A stretch of DNA of 64,000 bases from Rhodospirillaceae bacterium (GCA_016712715.1 JADJQM010000002.1:1302001-1366000); one strand, 5' to 3'; shown: positions 8,113-17,282, counted from the first letter of the stretch. A program made the numbers and translations. Notes: generated by a model not told the origin, from the sequence alone.

Positions 8113-8808
8113 ATGGCCCTGCGTCATATCGAGCGGCACCGCACCGCGCATATCGGCTGGCTGCGGGCCTCGGTCCTTGGTGCCAATGACGGCATCGTGT
8201 CGACCGCCAGCCTGGTCCTGGGCGTGGCAGCGGCCGATGGCACCCAGAGCAGCGTGCTTATTGCCGGAATAGCCGGACTTGTGGCGGGCGCCATGTCGAT
8301 GGCGGCCGGCGAATATGTCTCGGTGCATTCCCAGGCCGATACCGAGGCTGCCGACCTCGCCCGCGAGCGCGCCGAGCTGAAGGCGGATGACAGTGGCGAA
8401 CACAGCGAACTGACCGAGATCTATGTGGCGCGGGGCCTCGATCCCGCACTTGCCAGGGAAGTTGCCAACCAGCTGATGAAGCATGACGCGCTGGGCGCCC
8501 ATGCCCGCGATGAGCTCGGCATTTCCAAGGAACTGCAGGCGCGGCCGATCCAGGCGGCGCTGGCCTCGGCAGCGAGCTTCGCGGTGGGTGCCGCCTTGCC
8601 GCTGATCATTGCCGTTCTCATTGCCGGCAGCACCCTGATCCCCGCCGTGGCCGGTACTTCGTTGCTGTTTCTGGCGACCCTTGGGGCGGTGGCGGCCCGC
8701 GTGGGTGGAGCAGCCTTGTGGCCCAGCATCCTGCGCGTCACCTTCTGGGGTGCGCTGGCGATGGCCATCACGGCGGGCGTCGGCGCCCTGTTCGGGACAG
8801 TGGTCTAG
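8113..8808 (+). CDS. VIT1/CCC1-family metal transporter
   Basis: A 231-residue inner-membrane protein of the VIT/CCC1 family, which moves Fe2+ or Mn2+ out of the cytoplasm. The signature GANDGIVSTASLVLGVA is near the N-terminus, followed by GAMSMAAGEYVSVHSQ; both belong to the first membrane pair. A charged cytoplasmic segment (about 70-145) precedes three C-terminal membrane helices. The start at 8113 has GGAAAG seven bases upstream; upstream in-frame TTG (8089) and ATG (8098) lack such a site. No iron box is obvious upstream. Confidence 0.9.
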   Translation: MALRHIERHRTAHIGWLRASVLGANDGIVSTASLVLGVAAADGTQSSVLIAGIAGLVAGAMSMAAGEYVSVHSQADTEAADLARERAELKADDSGEHSELTEIYVARGLDPALAREVANQLMKHDALGAHARDELGISKELQARPIQAALASAASFAVGAALPLIIAVLIAGSTLIPAVAGTSLLFLATLGAVAARVGGAALWPSILRVTFWGALAMAITAGVGALFGTVV

Positions 8809-8828
8809 ATTGCGGTTCTGGCTGTCGG

Positions 8829-9188
8829 CTATTGCGGTGGCGTAAACTCGATCTTGGGGACCCGGTTGACCGCGAAGAGGACGCAGGTATAGCCCGGATT
8901 CTGGGCTTCGCAGTTGGCGATGGCGCGTGCCGGATATTCATTCACTTTGGTGCAGAGGGCGGCCATGCAGACCCAGCTTGATCCGCCCTTGCCGTCGCTG
9001 GCGATGGCGAACGCCCCCTGCCCGGTGGTGCCGATCGTCTCCAGATACCTTTGATAGGCCGCCCAGGTATTGTCCCCGATCCGGACCGGCTCGCCCTGCC
9101 GTAAAGCGGTGGCGGTCGTCGGCAGGCGGAACTCCATGCAGGCGGTGAGCAGCAGGCAGGAAGCTGCCAGGAAGACCCAGAGACGCAT
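8829..9188 (-). CDS. Hypothetical lipoprotein
   Basis: A 119-residue predicted lipoprotein. The signal peptide ends in the lipobox LLTAC with C17 as the lipidated cysteine. The ATG at 9188 follows GGGGGAAC. The mature part has four further cysteines (VCMAALC, NCEAQ, YTCVLF) spaced as if for two disulfides and a short SDGKGGSSWVC motif. I do not recognise the family. It is convergent with the VIT-family gene and has a 20-bp gap to it. Confidence 0.75.
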   Translation of the reverse strand: MRLWVFLAASCLLLTACMEFRLPTTATALRQGEPVRIGDNTWAAYQRYLETIGTTGQGAFAIASDGKGGSSWVCMAALCTKVNEYPARAIANCEAQNPGYTCVLFAVNRVPKIEFTPPQ

Positions 9189-9396
9189 CAAGTTCCCCCG
9201 TTCGGTTGTCGCGACCGGGAGAGGTTTAGCGCGCCCAGCCGGCTTGGGCTAGGGGGAGCCTGCCTGGCCTCACTTGAAGCCCGCAAGCTTCATGCCGTCC
9301 TCCCAATGCTGTCGCTCAGGCGGGTTCCACCCATGGCAACACCGCATCGAAGCCGGGTGATAGATGGTTCGGAGGGTTCGCTACACGAGCCTTTAT

Positions 9397-9430
9397 CGGG
9401 CGCGACCGGATGAGTCTCCGGTCGCGCCCG
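9397..9430 (-). terminator. Strong hairpin after the aldehyde dehydrogenase gene
   Basis: A perfect 14-bp inverted repeat (CGGGCGCGACCGGA / TCCGGTCGCGCCCG) with a 6-base loop starts just beyond the dehydrogenase stop codon on the minus strand. No T-run follows, so it could stop transcription with help or protect the mRNA 3' end. The rest of the 9189-9436 gap shows no convincing gene. Confidence 0.55.
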
Positions 9431-9436
9431 GGAATC

Positions 9437-10885
9437 CTAGTTACCGTCGAACGTGTAGGCGGTCTTCACCGTCGTGTAGAACTCGGCGGCGTAGCGGCCC
9501 TGTTCGCGCGGGCCGTAGCTCGATCCCTTGCGTCCGCCGAACGGCACGTGATAATCGACGCCGGCGGTCGGCAGATTGACCATCACCATGCCGGCTTCCG
9601 AATTGCGCTTGAAATGGTTGGCATGCTTCAGCGACGAGGTGCAGATGCCGGCCGACAGACCGAACTCCGTGTCGTTGGCGCTGGCCAGGGCCGCGTCGTA
9701 ATCCTTGACACGCGTGACCGTCGCCACGGGCCCGAAGATCTCCTCGCGCGAGATGCGCATGTTGCTGGTGACCTCGGTAAACAAAGCCGGCGCCAGGTAG
9801 AATCCGGGGGTCTCGCGGTTGAGCAACTCGCCGCCCGCCACCAGCTTGGCGCCTTCCTTCTGGCCGATGCTGATGTAATCGAGATCCTGGTCGAGCTGCG
9901 ACTGGTCGACCACCGGGCCGATATGGACGCCGTCCTTCAAGGCATCGCCGATGACCAAGCCCTTCATGCGCTCGGTCATGGCGGTGACGAACTTGTCATG
10001 AATGCCTTCGGTGACGATGAGGCGCGATGAGGCCGTGCAGCGCTGGCCCGTGGAGAAGAAGGCACCGTTGACGGCGCATTCGACCGCGATCTTGAGATCG
10101 GCGTCATCGAGCACCACCATCGGGTTCTTGCCGCCCATCTCCAACTGGATCTTCTTCATCGGATTGGTGCCGACGCAGGTGGCGGCGATCTTGCGGCCGG
10201 TGCCGACCGACCCGGTGAAGGAAATGGCGCTGACATCCTTGTGCTTCAGCATGGCTTCGCCGACCACGGAACCGCGGCCCATGACCAGGTTGAAGACACC
10301 GGCCGGGAGCCCGGCGCGCGAGATGATCTCGGACAAGGCATGGGCGCTGGCCGGGACCAGATCCGCCGGCTTGAACACCACGCAATTGCCATAGGCCAAG
10401 GCCGGGGCGATCTTCCAGGCCGGAATGGCGATCGGGAAATTCCACGGCGTGATGATGCCGATGACGCCCAAGGGCTCGCGGGTGATTTCGACATCGACGC
10501 CGGGACGGACCGAGCCCAGTTTCTCGCCGGCCTGGCGCAAGGTTTCACCGGCGAAAAACAGGAAGATCTGCCCGGCGCGCATGGTCTCGCCGATGCCTTC
10601 GGCCAGCGTCTTGCCTTCTTCGCGGGAGAGCAGGCGGCCGATCTCGTCCTTGCGGGCGATGATCTCGTCGCCGATCTTCTTCAGGATGTCATGGCGCTGC
10701 TGGACGGTCGAGCGGCTCCAGGCCGGGAAGGCGGCCTTGGCGGCGGCGATCGCGGTTTCGGCTTCGGCGGCACCGGCTTGCGGGAATTCGCCGATCACGT
10801 CGCCGGTGTTGGACGGATTGATGTCTTTCGACGCATTGGCCCCCTTGCTCCAGGCGCCGGCGATGAAGTTCTGGGCTTGAATCAT
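9437..10885 (-). CDS. NAD(P)+ aldehyde dehydrogenase, probably 2-oxoglutarate semialdehyde type
   Basis: A 482-residue aldehyde dehydrogenase. The oxyanion N149 (TPWNFP), general base E249 (LEMGGKNP) and nucleophile C283 (TGQRCTAS) are all present. The C-terminus (GPREQGRYAAEFYTTVKTAY) resembles 2,5-dioxopentanoate (alpha-ketoglutarate semialdehyde) dehydrogenases of sugar-acid and hydroxyproline catabolism; succinate-semialdehyde dehydrogenase is the alternative. The start at 10885 follows AGGAG at 10897-10901; an in-frame upstream codon at 10969 has no support. It stands alone, with no sugar-acid dehydratase in the window. Confidence 0.9.
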   Translation of the reverse strand: MIQAQNFIAGAWSKGANASKDINPSNTGDVIGEFPQAGAAEAETAIAAAKAAFPAWSRSTVQQRHDILKKIGDEIIARKDEIGRLLSREEGKTLAEGIGETMRAGQIFLFFAGETLRQAGEKLGSVRPGVDVEITREPLGVIGIITPWNFPIAIPAWKIAPALAYGNCVVFKPADLVPASAHALSEIISRAGLPAGVFNLVMGRGSVVGEAMLKHKDVSAISFTGSVGTGRKIAATCVGTNPMKKIQLEMGGKNPMVVLDDADLKIAVECAVNGAFFSTGQRCTASSRLIVTEGIHDKFVTAMTERMKGLVIGDALKDGVHIGPVVDQSQLDQDLDYISIGQKEGAKLVAGGELLNRETPGFYLAPALFTEVTSNMRISREEIFGPVATVTRVKDYDAALASANDTEFGLSAGICTSSLKHANHFKRNSEAGMVMVNLPTAGVDYHVPFGGRKGSSYGPREQGRYAAEFYTTVKTAYTFDGN

Positions 10886-11070
10886 GATGGGGAATCTCCT
10901 GGTCTGTCTGGGGGATGATGTTGCCGGCCGATATGTCGCTGGGCCGCGCGTCGGCGCCATCTTTAACAAGATGTGCGGGAATCACAACCATTCCATGGCG
11001 CGGGATCTGTGACGACCTGTCACGCCCGAATAACCGGCAAATCCGTGGGGTTTGCCAGCGCCGACGAGTT

Positions 11071-12849
11071 CTAGGAGAGCGGCCAGAAATAAAGGAGCGC
11101 CGGCACCGAGACAAGAATGACGATGAGCGAGAGCGGGCCGCCGAGGCGCGCATAGTCGCCGAAGCGATAACCGCCCGGCCCCATCACCAGCGTGTTGCAT
11201 TGATGCCCGATGGGGGTGAGGAAATCGCAGCCCGCCCCGATCGCCACCGCCATCAGGAAGGCATCCGGCTGGTAACCCAAGGCGGTCGAGAAGCTCGCGG
11301 CAATGGGCGCCATGATCAGCACGGTGGCGGCATTGTTGAGGAACGGCGTCACTGCCATGGCGGCGGCAAGGATGAGGGTCAGCGCGCCATAGGGCGGCAA
11401 GCCGGTGGCAGCGGTCGAGAGCCAGCCGGCCACCAGATCGGTTGCCCCCGTGGTGTGCAGCGCCTCACTCACCGGGATGAGGGCTGCCAGCATGAGGACG
11501 ATCGGCCATTCGACGATCTGATAGACCTGGCGCAAGGCGATGGCGCCGGTCAGCACCATGAGCACGGCGGCGCCGAAAAAGGCGATGGCCACAGGTACCA
11601 GGCCGAAGGCGGTGAGGCCCATCGCTGCCACCAGGATGAGAACCGGCAGCAAGGCCGCGCGCGGTCGCCCCAGAAACAGTTCACGCTCGGCCAAAGGCAG
11701 GCAGTTAAGGGCCCGCAGCTTCTCCGGCAGACCGGCGAAATTGCCCTGCAGCACGACGACATCGCCCATCTGCAGTTCGATCGTGCCGAGGCGTTCGGTC
11801 AGGCGCTCGCCGGTGCGGCTCACCGCCAGCAGATTGACGCCGAAGCGCTCGAACAGGTCGGAGCCCTGCGCCGACAGGCCGATCAATTGCGAATTCAAGC
11901 CGATCACCGCCTCGATGCTGCGGATCTCGGCCTGGGGTTCCGGGGCGTCCGGCGTGCGATGGCCGGATTCCAGTTTCAATTTGCCGCGCGAGACGATGCG
12001 CTCCAACGCGTCCTGGTCACCCTCCAGGATGACGGTGTGACCGATCTTGAGGATAGCGTCGGGCAGCGGCACGATGCGCCTGTCATCCTCTTCGAGCAAC
12101 GCCGTCACCTTGGCGTCGCCATCGGCCAGGGCCTGCAGCTGCGAGATGGTCTTGCCGACCATGGGCGAGCCGCCGGTGATGAGCGCTTCGGTCACATAGT
12201 TCTTGATCATGACCGCTTCGTCGAGGGAGGCGGTGGCGCGCTGGCGCTCGGGGAGCAGGCGATGGCCGACCATCAGGAAGGCGACACCGGCCACGGCGAG
12301 GATCGCGCCCACGGGCGTGAAATCGAACATCGAGAAAGGCTGCCCGGTGAGCTGGCCGCGCACCTCGGAGACGATGATGTTGGGCGAGGTGCCGATCTGG
12401 GTCATGAGGCCGCCCAGCAAGGCGCCGAACGACATCGGCATCAGGAAGCGCGAAGGCGAGACCCCGGAGCGGCGCGCCATCTGGAAGGCGACCGGTATCA
12501 TGATGGCAAGGGCCCCGATATTCTTGATGAAGGCGGAGAGCACCGTCACCGCCACGACCAGCACGAGCATCTGCAACTGCATGGAATGGCCGCTGGGCAG
12601 GATGCGCTTGATCAGCGCCTCGAGGATACCGGTCTGGGCGATGGCGCTGCTCACCACCAGGGCCGCGGCCACGATCAGCACGATGTCGTTGCTGAACCCT
12701 TTGAACGCCTCATCCGGCTTGACGATGCCGACACCGACCGCCACCAGGAGGGCGAGACATGCGGTCAGGTCATAGCGCGGACGGCCCCACAGGAACAGCA
12801 CCATCATCACGGCGATGATGGCAAAGGCAAGGCCCTGGTCGATGGTCAT
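11071..12849 (-). CDS. SLC13/DASS-type anion transporter with TrkA-C domains
   Basis: A 592-residue inner-membrane protein. About five membrane segments precede a cytoplasmic insert (about residues 200-370) that looks like two RCK/TrkA-C domains, then five or more further helices. Landmarks are the first-half loop FGALLGGLMTQIGTSPNIIV and the second-half FLNNAATVLIMAPIA, followed by CDFLTPIGHQCNTLV; these are the substrate/Na+-site loops of DASS dicarboxylate/sulfate carriers. The ATG at 12849 follows GGAGAAAG. The substrate (sulfate or dicarboxylate) is unresolved. The gene is divergent from the ABC membrane-domain gene. Confidence 0.9.
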   Translation of the reverse strand: MTIDQGLAFAIIAVMMVLFLWGRPRYDLTACLALLVAVGVGIVKPDEAFKGFSNDIVLIVAAALVVSSAIAQTGILEALIKRILPSGHSMQLQMLVLVVAVTVLSAFIKNIGALAIMIPVAFQMARRSGVSPSRFLMPMSFGALLGGLMTQIGTSPNIIVSEVRGQLTGQPFSMFDFTPVGAILAVAGVAFLMVGHRLLPERQRATASLDEAVMIKNYVTEALITGGSPMVGKTISQLQALADGDAKVTALLEEDDRRIVPLPDAILKIGHTVILEGDQDALERIVSRGKLKLESGHRTPDAPEPQAEIRSIEAVIGLNSQLIGLSAQGSDLFERFGVNLLAVSRTGERLTERLGTIELQMGDVVVLQGNFAGLPEKLRALNCLPLAERELFLGRPRAALLPVLILVAAMGLTAFGLVPVAIAFFGAAVLMVLTGAIALRQVYQIVEWPIVLMLAALIPVSEALHTTGATDLVAGWLSTAATGLPPYGALTLILAAAMAVTPFLNNAATVLIMAPIAASFSTALGYQPDAFLMAVAIGAGCDFLTPIGHQCNTLVMGPGGYRFGDYARLGGPLSLIVILVSVPALLYFWPLS

Positions 12850-13046
12850 GATCCGCTTTCTCCACGCTAGCCCCGCCGCCCAAACCGCGCAGGTGGGTTT
12901 TGGTTCCCGTCCAGCACCCATCGGGGACCGTTGGAATGACAGCAAAAGCCTACGCAGGCGACAAAAAATGGGGCTAGACTGCGGTATTGCCGGCTGAGTC
13001 GCGCTGGCCATCCTCGGATCGTCGGGACAGGCTCCCTTTTCGCATC

Positions 13047-14024
13047 ATGCCCAAATCACTGTTCGCCTTCATCTGGCAGGTCAGCGGCCGCAAGCAGATC
13101 CTGCTGTGCAGCCTCACCATCATCGTCTCGCTGCTCACCACGGTGCCGCTCGAATTGCAGCGGCGCATTGTCGATGAGGCGATCCATACCGGCGCGGTCA
13201 GCTACCTCTTCACACTAAGCGGCATTTATCTTGGGGTGCTGCTGCTGCAGGGCGGCCTCAAATACAGTCTCAACGTTTACCGCGGCTGGATGGTCGAGGA
13301 TGTGGCGCGGCTGCTGCGGCAAACCATCTTCGATGGCACGCAGAAGGCGGGGGAACCCGGCGCGGTCAAGAAGGGCGCCGTCGTCTCGATGGTCGCGGCC
13401 GAGACCGAGGACCTCGCCGGCTTCGTCGGCGACAGCATCTCATTTCCGCTATTGCAGGCCGGGACGGCGCTCTCCGCCATTGGCTATCTCATCTGGGTCG
13501 AGCCCCGGATCGCCATCTTCGCCGCGGCGCTCTACATGCCGCAGATGCTGGTGGTGCCTCTGGGACAGCGGCGCATCAATCGCTGGGGCAATATCCATGC
13601 AAGGCTCTTGCGCAGGATGGGCGACACTATCGTCGGCTCCGAACTCGACCGAAAGGGACAGCCGAAATTCCAGCGCCGCTTCAAACGCCTGGTCGACGGC
13701 GCCTTCCGCACCAGGATCAGTATCTACCGGGTGAAGTACTTTCTCACCTTCTTCGGCAATCTCCTCGATGCGCTGGCGCCACTCATTGTGCTGTCGGTCG
13801 GCGGCTGGCTGGTGATCAAGGGCGAGGTCGAGGTGAGCACGCTGGTCGTCTTCATCACCGGCTTCCAGAAGGTGGCCGATCCCTGGGACCAGTTGTTGAC
13901 CTTCTATCGCACTGCCTCCAACGCGGCGGTCAAATACCACCTCATCGCCGACGCCCTGCCGGCGGATGCGATCATCAAGCGGCCGTCAAGCGGCCGGTCA
14001 GTCGCAGGCCGGTCTGCAGATTGA
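13047..14024 (+). CDS. ABC-exporter transmembrane domain without ATPase
   Basis: A 325-residue protein that matches only the six-helix transmembrane domain of type-IV ABC exporters (start MPKSLFAFIWQVSG; late helices LIVLSVGGWLVI and STLVVFITGFQKV). Walker A, signature and Walker B motifs are missing, and no ATPase gene adjoins it. The protein ends naturally soon after the last helix. It might pair with an ATPase encoded elsewhere or be a relic. The start at 13047 lacks a good ribosome-binding site; an upstream GTG/ATG choice to 12987 is possible. Confidence 0.75.
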   Translation: MPKSLFAFIWQVSGRKQILLCSLTIIVSLLTTVPLELQRRIVDEAIHTGAVSYLFTLSGIYLGVLLLQGGLKYSLNVYRGWMVEDVARLLRQTIFDGTQKAGEPGAVKKGAVVSMVAAETEDLAGFVGDSISFPLLQAGTALSAIGYLIWVEPRIAIFAAALYMPQMLVVPLGQRRINRWGNIHARLLRRMGDTIVGSELDRKGQPKFQRRFKRLVDGAFRTRISIYRVKYFLTFFGNLLDALAPLIVLSVGGWLVIKGEVEVSTLVVFITGFQKVADPWDQLLTFYRTASNAAVKYHLIADALPADAIIKRPSSGRSVAGRSAD

Positions 14025-14030
14025 GCGACG

Positions 14031-14900
14031 CTACGCCGCGCTGCGCTGGCGCAGCAGGCCGTCGCGGATGAAGCGGGCGAATTCCAATGTGGCGGGACTG
14101 TTGTTGGCGGATGCCAGATGGAGGTTAATGGCAAAGCTCGGCAGCTCCGGCAAGGTGGCGTCCGCTGCCAGGATGTCGAGATCGGCCGGCACGGTGGAGG
14201 CGAGCCAGGCGGTGATGGCAAGGTCCGTGCGCACGGTGGCGCGCGTCGCCTCGATATTGCCGTTCTCGAACAGGGTCCGCCACGGAATGCCTTTTGCCTC
14301 CAGCGCGTTCAAAACCAGGGGACGGAACGCGCAGGTATCGGTCACCATCGAGATGGGCAGCGGTCGCTTCTCATGGGCGGCACCGGCGCGGGCGCCGACC
14401 CAGACCAGCTTTTCGACCGCGAGGCATTCGCCCGTCGTGGGGCCGAGCGGCTCCTCGATCACCGCAAGATCGACATCGCCCTTGCCCAATGCCACGGCGA
14501 GATCGGGCGACGAGGCGCAGACCAGCGAGACATCGACTTGCGGCCAGGCCTCAGTATAGGCCTTCAGGACCGGGGAAAGGATCGTGCCGACCAGGTCATA
14601 GGGCACGCCCAGCCGCACTCGGCCGGTGACCGTGTTGCCGGTCATCTCGGCCCAGATCTCGTCATTGAGGCCCAGCAGGCGCTTGGCCTTGCCGAACAGG
14701 CGCTCGCCCTCGGCCGTCAGGCGCAAGCTGCGGCGATCGCGGGCAAAAAGCGGGCAGCCCAGCACATCCTCCAGCCGTTTCACCTGCTGGCTGACGGCGC
14801 CCTGGGTGAGGTGGAGCGCGCTCGCGGCCGCGGTCATGCTGTGGCTTTCGGCGACGGCGACGAAGGTCCGCATCAGGCTGGTATCAAGGTTCTGGGGCAT
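14031..14900 (-). CDS. LysR-family transcriptional regulator
   Basis: A ~289-residue LysR regulator. The DNA-binding domain (about residues 5-65) has LMRTFVAVAESHSMTAAASA and LTQGAVSQQVKRLED; the effector domain follows (VRLGVPYDLVGTI onward). Candidate starts cluster at 14900, 14906 and 14909; none has a strong ribosome-binding site. It is divergent from the LysE exporter/cupin operon across a ~100-bp AT-rich region, the classical layout for a LysR activator of a LysE exporter. Confidence 0.9.
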   Translation of the reverse strand: MPQNLDTSLMRTFVAVAESHSMTAAASALHLTQGAVSQQVKRLEDVLGCPLFARDRRSLRLTAEGERLFGKAKRLLGLNDEIWAEMTGNTVTGRVRLGVPYDLVGTILSPVLKAYTEAWPQVDVSLVCASSPDLAVALGKGDVDLAVIEEPLGPTTGECLAVEKLVWVGARAGAAHEKRPLPISMVTDTCAFRPLVLNALEAKGIPWRTLFENGNIEATRATVRTDLAITAWLASTVPADLDILAADATLPELPSFAINLHLASANNSPATLEFARFIRDGLLRQRSAA

Positions 14901-14919
14901 GATCATCATTACGATATCT

Positions 14920-14941
14920 AATATATAATTGTAATAATATT
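14920..14941. promoter_or_regulatory. AT-rich imperfect dyad between lysR and lysE-type genes
   Basis: AATAT and ATATT arms enclose an AT-only core in an otherwise GC-rich window, between the divergent LysR and LysE starts. It is a plausible promoter/LysR operator region. The call rests on position, AT content and symmetry. Confidence 0.35.
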
Positions 14942-15000
14942 GCATTTACTGATGAATTGCCAGGACCTAGCTTGCGGCCGACCCCTCGAAAGGCCGCTTC

Positions 15001-15600
15001 ATGACTCTCCAATCGCTTCTCCCCATCCTCCTTTTTGCGGTCGTGGCCACCACCACCCCCGGTGCCGCGACGGCGCTCGCCACCGCATCGGGCGCGAGCT
15101 TTGGATTCAAGCGTTCGGTGCCGCTCCTGGCCGGGGTCGGTCTTGGCCTTGCCACCTTGGCGGCCGCCGCGGCGAGTGGCCTTGCCGGCCTGTTGCTGGC
15201 AGCGCCCTTCCTGCATCTCTTCCTCAAGATTGCGGGATCGGCCTATCTGCTGTGGCTCGCCACCCAGATCGGCCGCAAGGGTCGGCCCCATCCGGCGACG
15301 GACCTTGCGGCCCCAACCAGCCTGGTCGGCGGCGCCTGCCTGCAATGGCTGAACCCCAAGGCCTGGGCGATGACTTTGGGCGCGGCCGCGTCCTTTGCGA
15401 CGCTCGCCAGCGGTCCGGGAGAGTTGGCGCTGCTGCTTGGGACGGCGTTCGGTCTCACGGGCATCCTGTCGATGGCGCTGTGGTGCACGGCGGGCCTGAT
15501 GTTGTCCCGCCTGTTGCAGAGCGACCTGCAATGGCGCGTCCTCAACATCAGCCTCGGCCTGCTGCTCGCGATATCCATTGTGCCGATGTGGCGGGCATGA
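15001..15600 (+). CDS. LysE/RhtB-family amino-acid exporter
   Basis: A 199-residue inner-membrane protein with six predicted helices. Family signs are the N-terminal TTTPGAATALATASGASFG (the usual PGP/PGA loop after TM1) and the NPKAWAM loop mid-protein. LysE/RhtB proteins export amino acids or related small molecules. The gene is divergent from a LysR regulator. Its stop overlaps the ATG of the following cupin gene (ATGA), so the two are translationally coupled. Confidence 0.9.
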   Translation: MTLQSLLPILLFAVVATTTPGAATALATASGASFGFKRSVPLLAGVGLGLATLAAAAASGLAGLLLAAPFLHLFLKIAGSAYLLWLATQIGRKGRPHPATDLAAPTSLVGGACLQWLNPKAWAMTLGAAASFATLASGPGELALLLGTAFGLTGILSMALWCTAGLMLSRLLQSDLQWRVLNISLGLLLAISIVPMWRA

Positions 15601-15977
15601 GCGGCTTTCCCACCACCATCGACCTGCTGACAGCGGCCGAGGCGCTCACCGACTATTGGTCACCCAGGATCGTGGCGCAGGTGAACGACCAGTACGTGAA
15701 GGTTGCCAAGCTCCGCGGCAGCTTCGTCTGGCATGCCCACGCGGATGAAGACGAACTGTTCCACGTGCTGCGCGGCCATCTGCGCATCGAGTATCAGGAC
15801 CGGCCGACGGTCGATCTGCCGGCCGGCTCGATCCATGTCGTGCCGCGCGGCGTCCAGCACAATCCCGTGGCGGTCGCGGAATGCTGGATCGTGCTCATCG
15901 AGCCCGTCACCACCCGCCACACCGGCGCCACGGAATCGCCCCTCAGCAAGACGATCGCCCAGCAGCTGGGGCGCTAG
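15597..15977 (+). CDS. Cupin-domain protein
   Basis: A 126-residue single-domain cupin. Motif 1 (GSFVWHAHADEDELFHVLRG) carries the His/His/Glu ligands and motif 2 (PAGSIHVVPRGVQHNP) carries the last His. Such mannose-6-phosphate-isomerase-like cupins bind a metal and often act on small polar substrates. ATGA overlap with the LysE gene suggests a joint operon. The 3' end overlaps the convergent DUF1127 gene by 35 bp. Confidence 0.88.
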   Translation: MSGFPTTIDLLTAAEALTDYWSPRIVAQVNDQYVKVAKLRGSFVWHAHADEDELFHVLRGHLRIEYQDRPTVDLPAGSIHVVPRGVQHNPVAVAECWIVLIEPVTTRHTGATESPLSKTIAQQLGR

Positions 15978-16203
15978 GCACAGCGCGCCTCCCGCCATCC
16001 AGCAAGTCAAGTGCGACGCGCAGCCAGCGACGGGCCGGGCGGGGTGGCGCTGGCACCAGATGGGTCGGATCCTCTGCCAGGGCCAGCGCGCCGGATTCCG
16101 TCCGGGTGAGGCCGATATCGCGCAGCAGACGTTCGTCATGCACCCGCTGGTCGGCATGGGGGGTATAGCTGAAGAACAGCGAATTGAAATCGTTCGGCAT
16201 CAT
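15943..16203 (-). CDS. DUF1127 (YjiS-like) small protein
   Basis: An 86-residue protein with the DUF1127 core HDERLLRDIGLTRTESG. Two adjacent ATGs (16203, 16200) follow GAGG. DUF1127 proteins are small, basic and often RNA-linked in alphaproteobacteria; the best-studied members affect phosphate/carbon metabolism and sRNA turnover. Here a proline/arginine-rich C-terminal half extends past the core and overlaps the cupin gene end. It is divergent from a GcvA-like LysR gene, a common partnership in Rhodospirillales and Rhizobiales. Confidence 0.75.
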   Translation of the reverse strand: MMPNDFNSLFFSYTPHADQRVHDERLLRDIGLTRTESGALALAEDPTHLVPAPPRPARRWLRVALDLLDGGRRAVPSAPAAGRSSC

Positions 16204-16320
16204 GGCACCTCATAGCTTTCCTTAAGTGCTGATGCCTGGAAGGAGTTTCCAGGACCAGCCGATACTGGCTATATTGGCGGGATCACGGCCGAAGTCAGCT
16301 TAGAAGCCGTACCAAGTGGA

Positions 16321-16335
16321 TTAAGCAAAACTTAA
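16321..16335. promoter_or_regulatory. Palindrome just upstream of the GcvA-like regulator
   Basis: TTAAG-CAAAA-CTTAA is a perfect 5-bp-arm dyad ending 9 bases before the regulator's ATG, between it and the divergent DUF1127 gene. Its position suits an autorepressor operator. A lone CTTAAG half-like site occurs near 16220. Confidence 0.4.
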
Positions 16336-16344
16336 CAGGACAAG

Positions 16345-17282
16345 ATGGCCGAGAGGATGCCGATGTTGCCAGCCTTGCGCGCCTTCGAGGCGGTGGCGCG
16401 GCTGGGCAGCGTGCGGGCGGCGGCGGCGGAGCTGCATGTGACGCCGGCGGCCGTCAGCCAGCAGGTGAAGGCGATGGAAGCCGATCTCGGCCTCCAACTC
16501 ATCCGCCGGCGTGGCAATGCGCTGGAACTGACCGAGGCGGCGCGCGCCGGCAGCGATACGCTGAGCGCTGGCTTTCGCCTGCTGTCGGAAGCCGTTCGGC
16601 AGTTCCGCGATCACCAGGCGAGCCCCAGATCCGGCTCAGCGTCGATCCAACCCTGGCCGCGAGCTGGCTCATCGCGCGGCTGCCGCGCTACCGCGCGCTG
16701 CCGGGCAGCGTCGATCTGCTGCTCGATGCCAATCGCCGCTATGCCGATTTTGGCCGCGACCAGGTCGATGCCGCGATTCGCTTCGGCGTTGGCAAGTTCC
16801 CGGGGCTGGATGCGCATTTCCTGCTGGCCGAGGAATTGTTCCCAGTCTGCAGCCCCAAGCTGCTGCGCGGAACCCATCCGCTGAAAACCCCCGCCGACCT
16901 CCGGCATCACACATTGCTCCACAATGACTGGTCGTCGCGCCAGGGCAAATGGCCGACCTGGCAGGATTGGTTGACGCAAGCCGGGGTAAAAGGCGTCGAT
17001 GCCAGAAGCGGGCTTCACTTCAATGACGGCCTTGTGGTGATCGAGGCGGCTCTGGGCGGGCAGGGGGTCTATCTCGCCAACACCACCGCGGTGCAGGATC
17101 TCATCCTGGCCAAGAAGCTGGTGGCGCCCTTTGCCGCCCGCGTCAAAAGCGATCTCGGCTATTACTTCGTCTGCCCGGAACATGCTGCCCGCCGCCGCGA
17201 AATCGCGACCTTGCGCGATTGGCTGCTGGCGGAAGCGGCCGCCGACAGGCAAGCTGGCCTCAACCAGGGAAGCGCCACATGA
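16345..17282 (+). pseudogene. GcvA-like LysR regulator, one frameshift
   Basis: A LysR regulator of the GcvA type that would be ~312 residues. The first ~90 residues (ALRAFEAVARLGSVRAAAAE, TPAAVSQQVKAMEADLG) are in one frame. The effector domain (QIRLSVDPTLAASWLIARLP to the C-terminus RDWLLAEAAADRQ) is in the -1 frame. The switch falls at CCCC (16623-16626), where one additional C would restore one reading frame. It therefore looks like a 1-bp deletion or a sequencing miscall. It is divergent from the DUF1127 gene and its stop overlaps the pirin ATG (ATGA). Confidence 0.82.

Noticed and set aside
9270..9293. Leader peptide MKLAGFK on the minus strand
   Set aside because: A good GGGAGG precedes it, but the frame is only seven codons, has no regulatory residue pattern, and lies after, not before, a biosynthetic gene.
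16345..17282. Programmed ribosomal frameshift in the GcvA-like regulator
   Set aside because: The switch is at a plain CCCC run without a slippery heptamer or downstream pseudoknot that I can see, and similar shifts occur in unrelated genes in this window, so a sequence error or simple indel is likelier.
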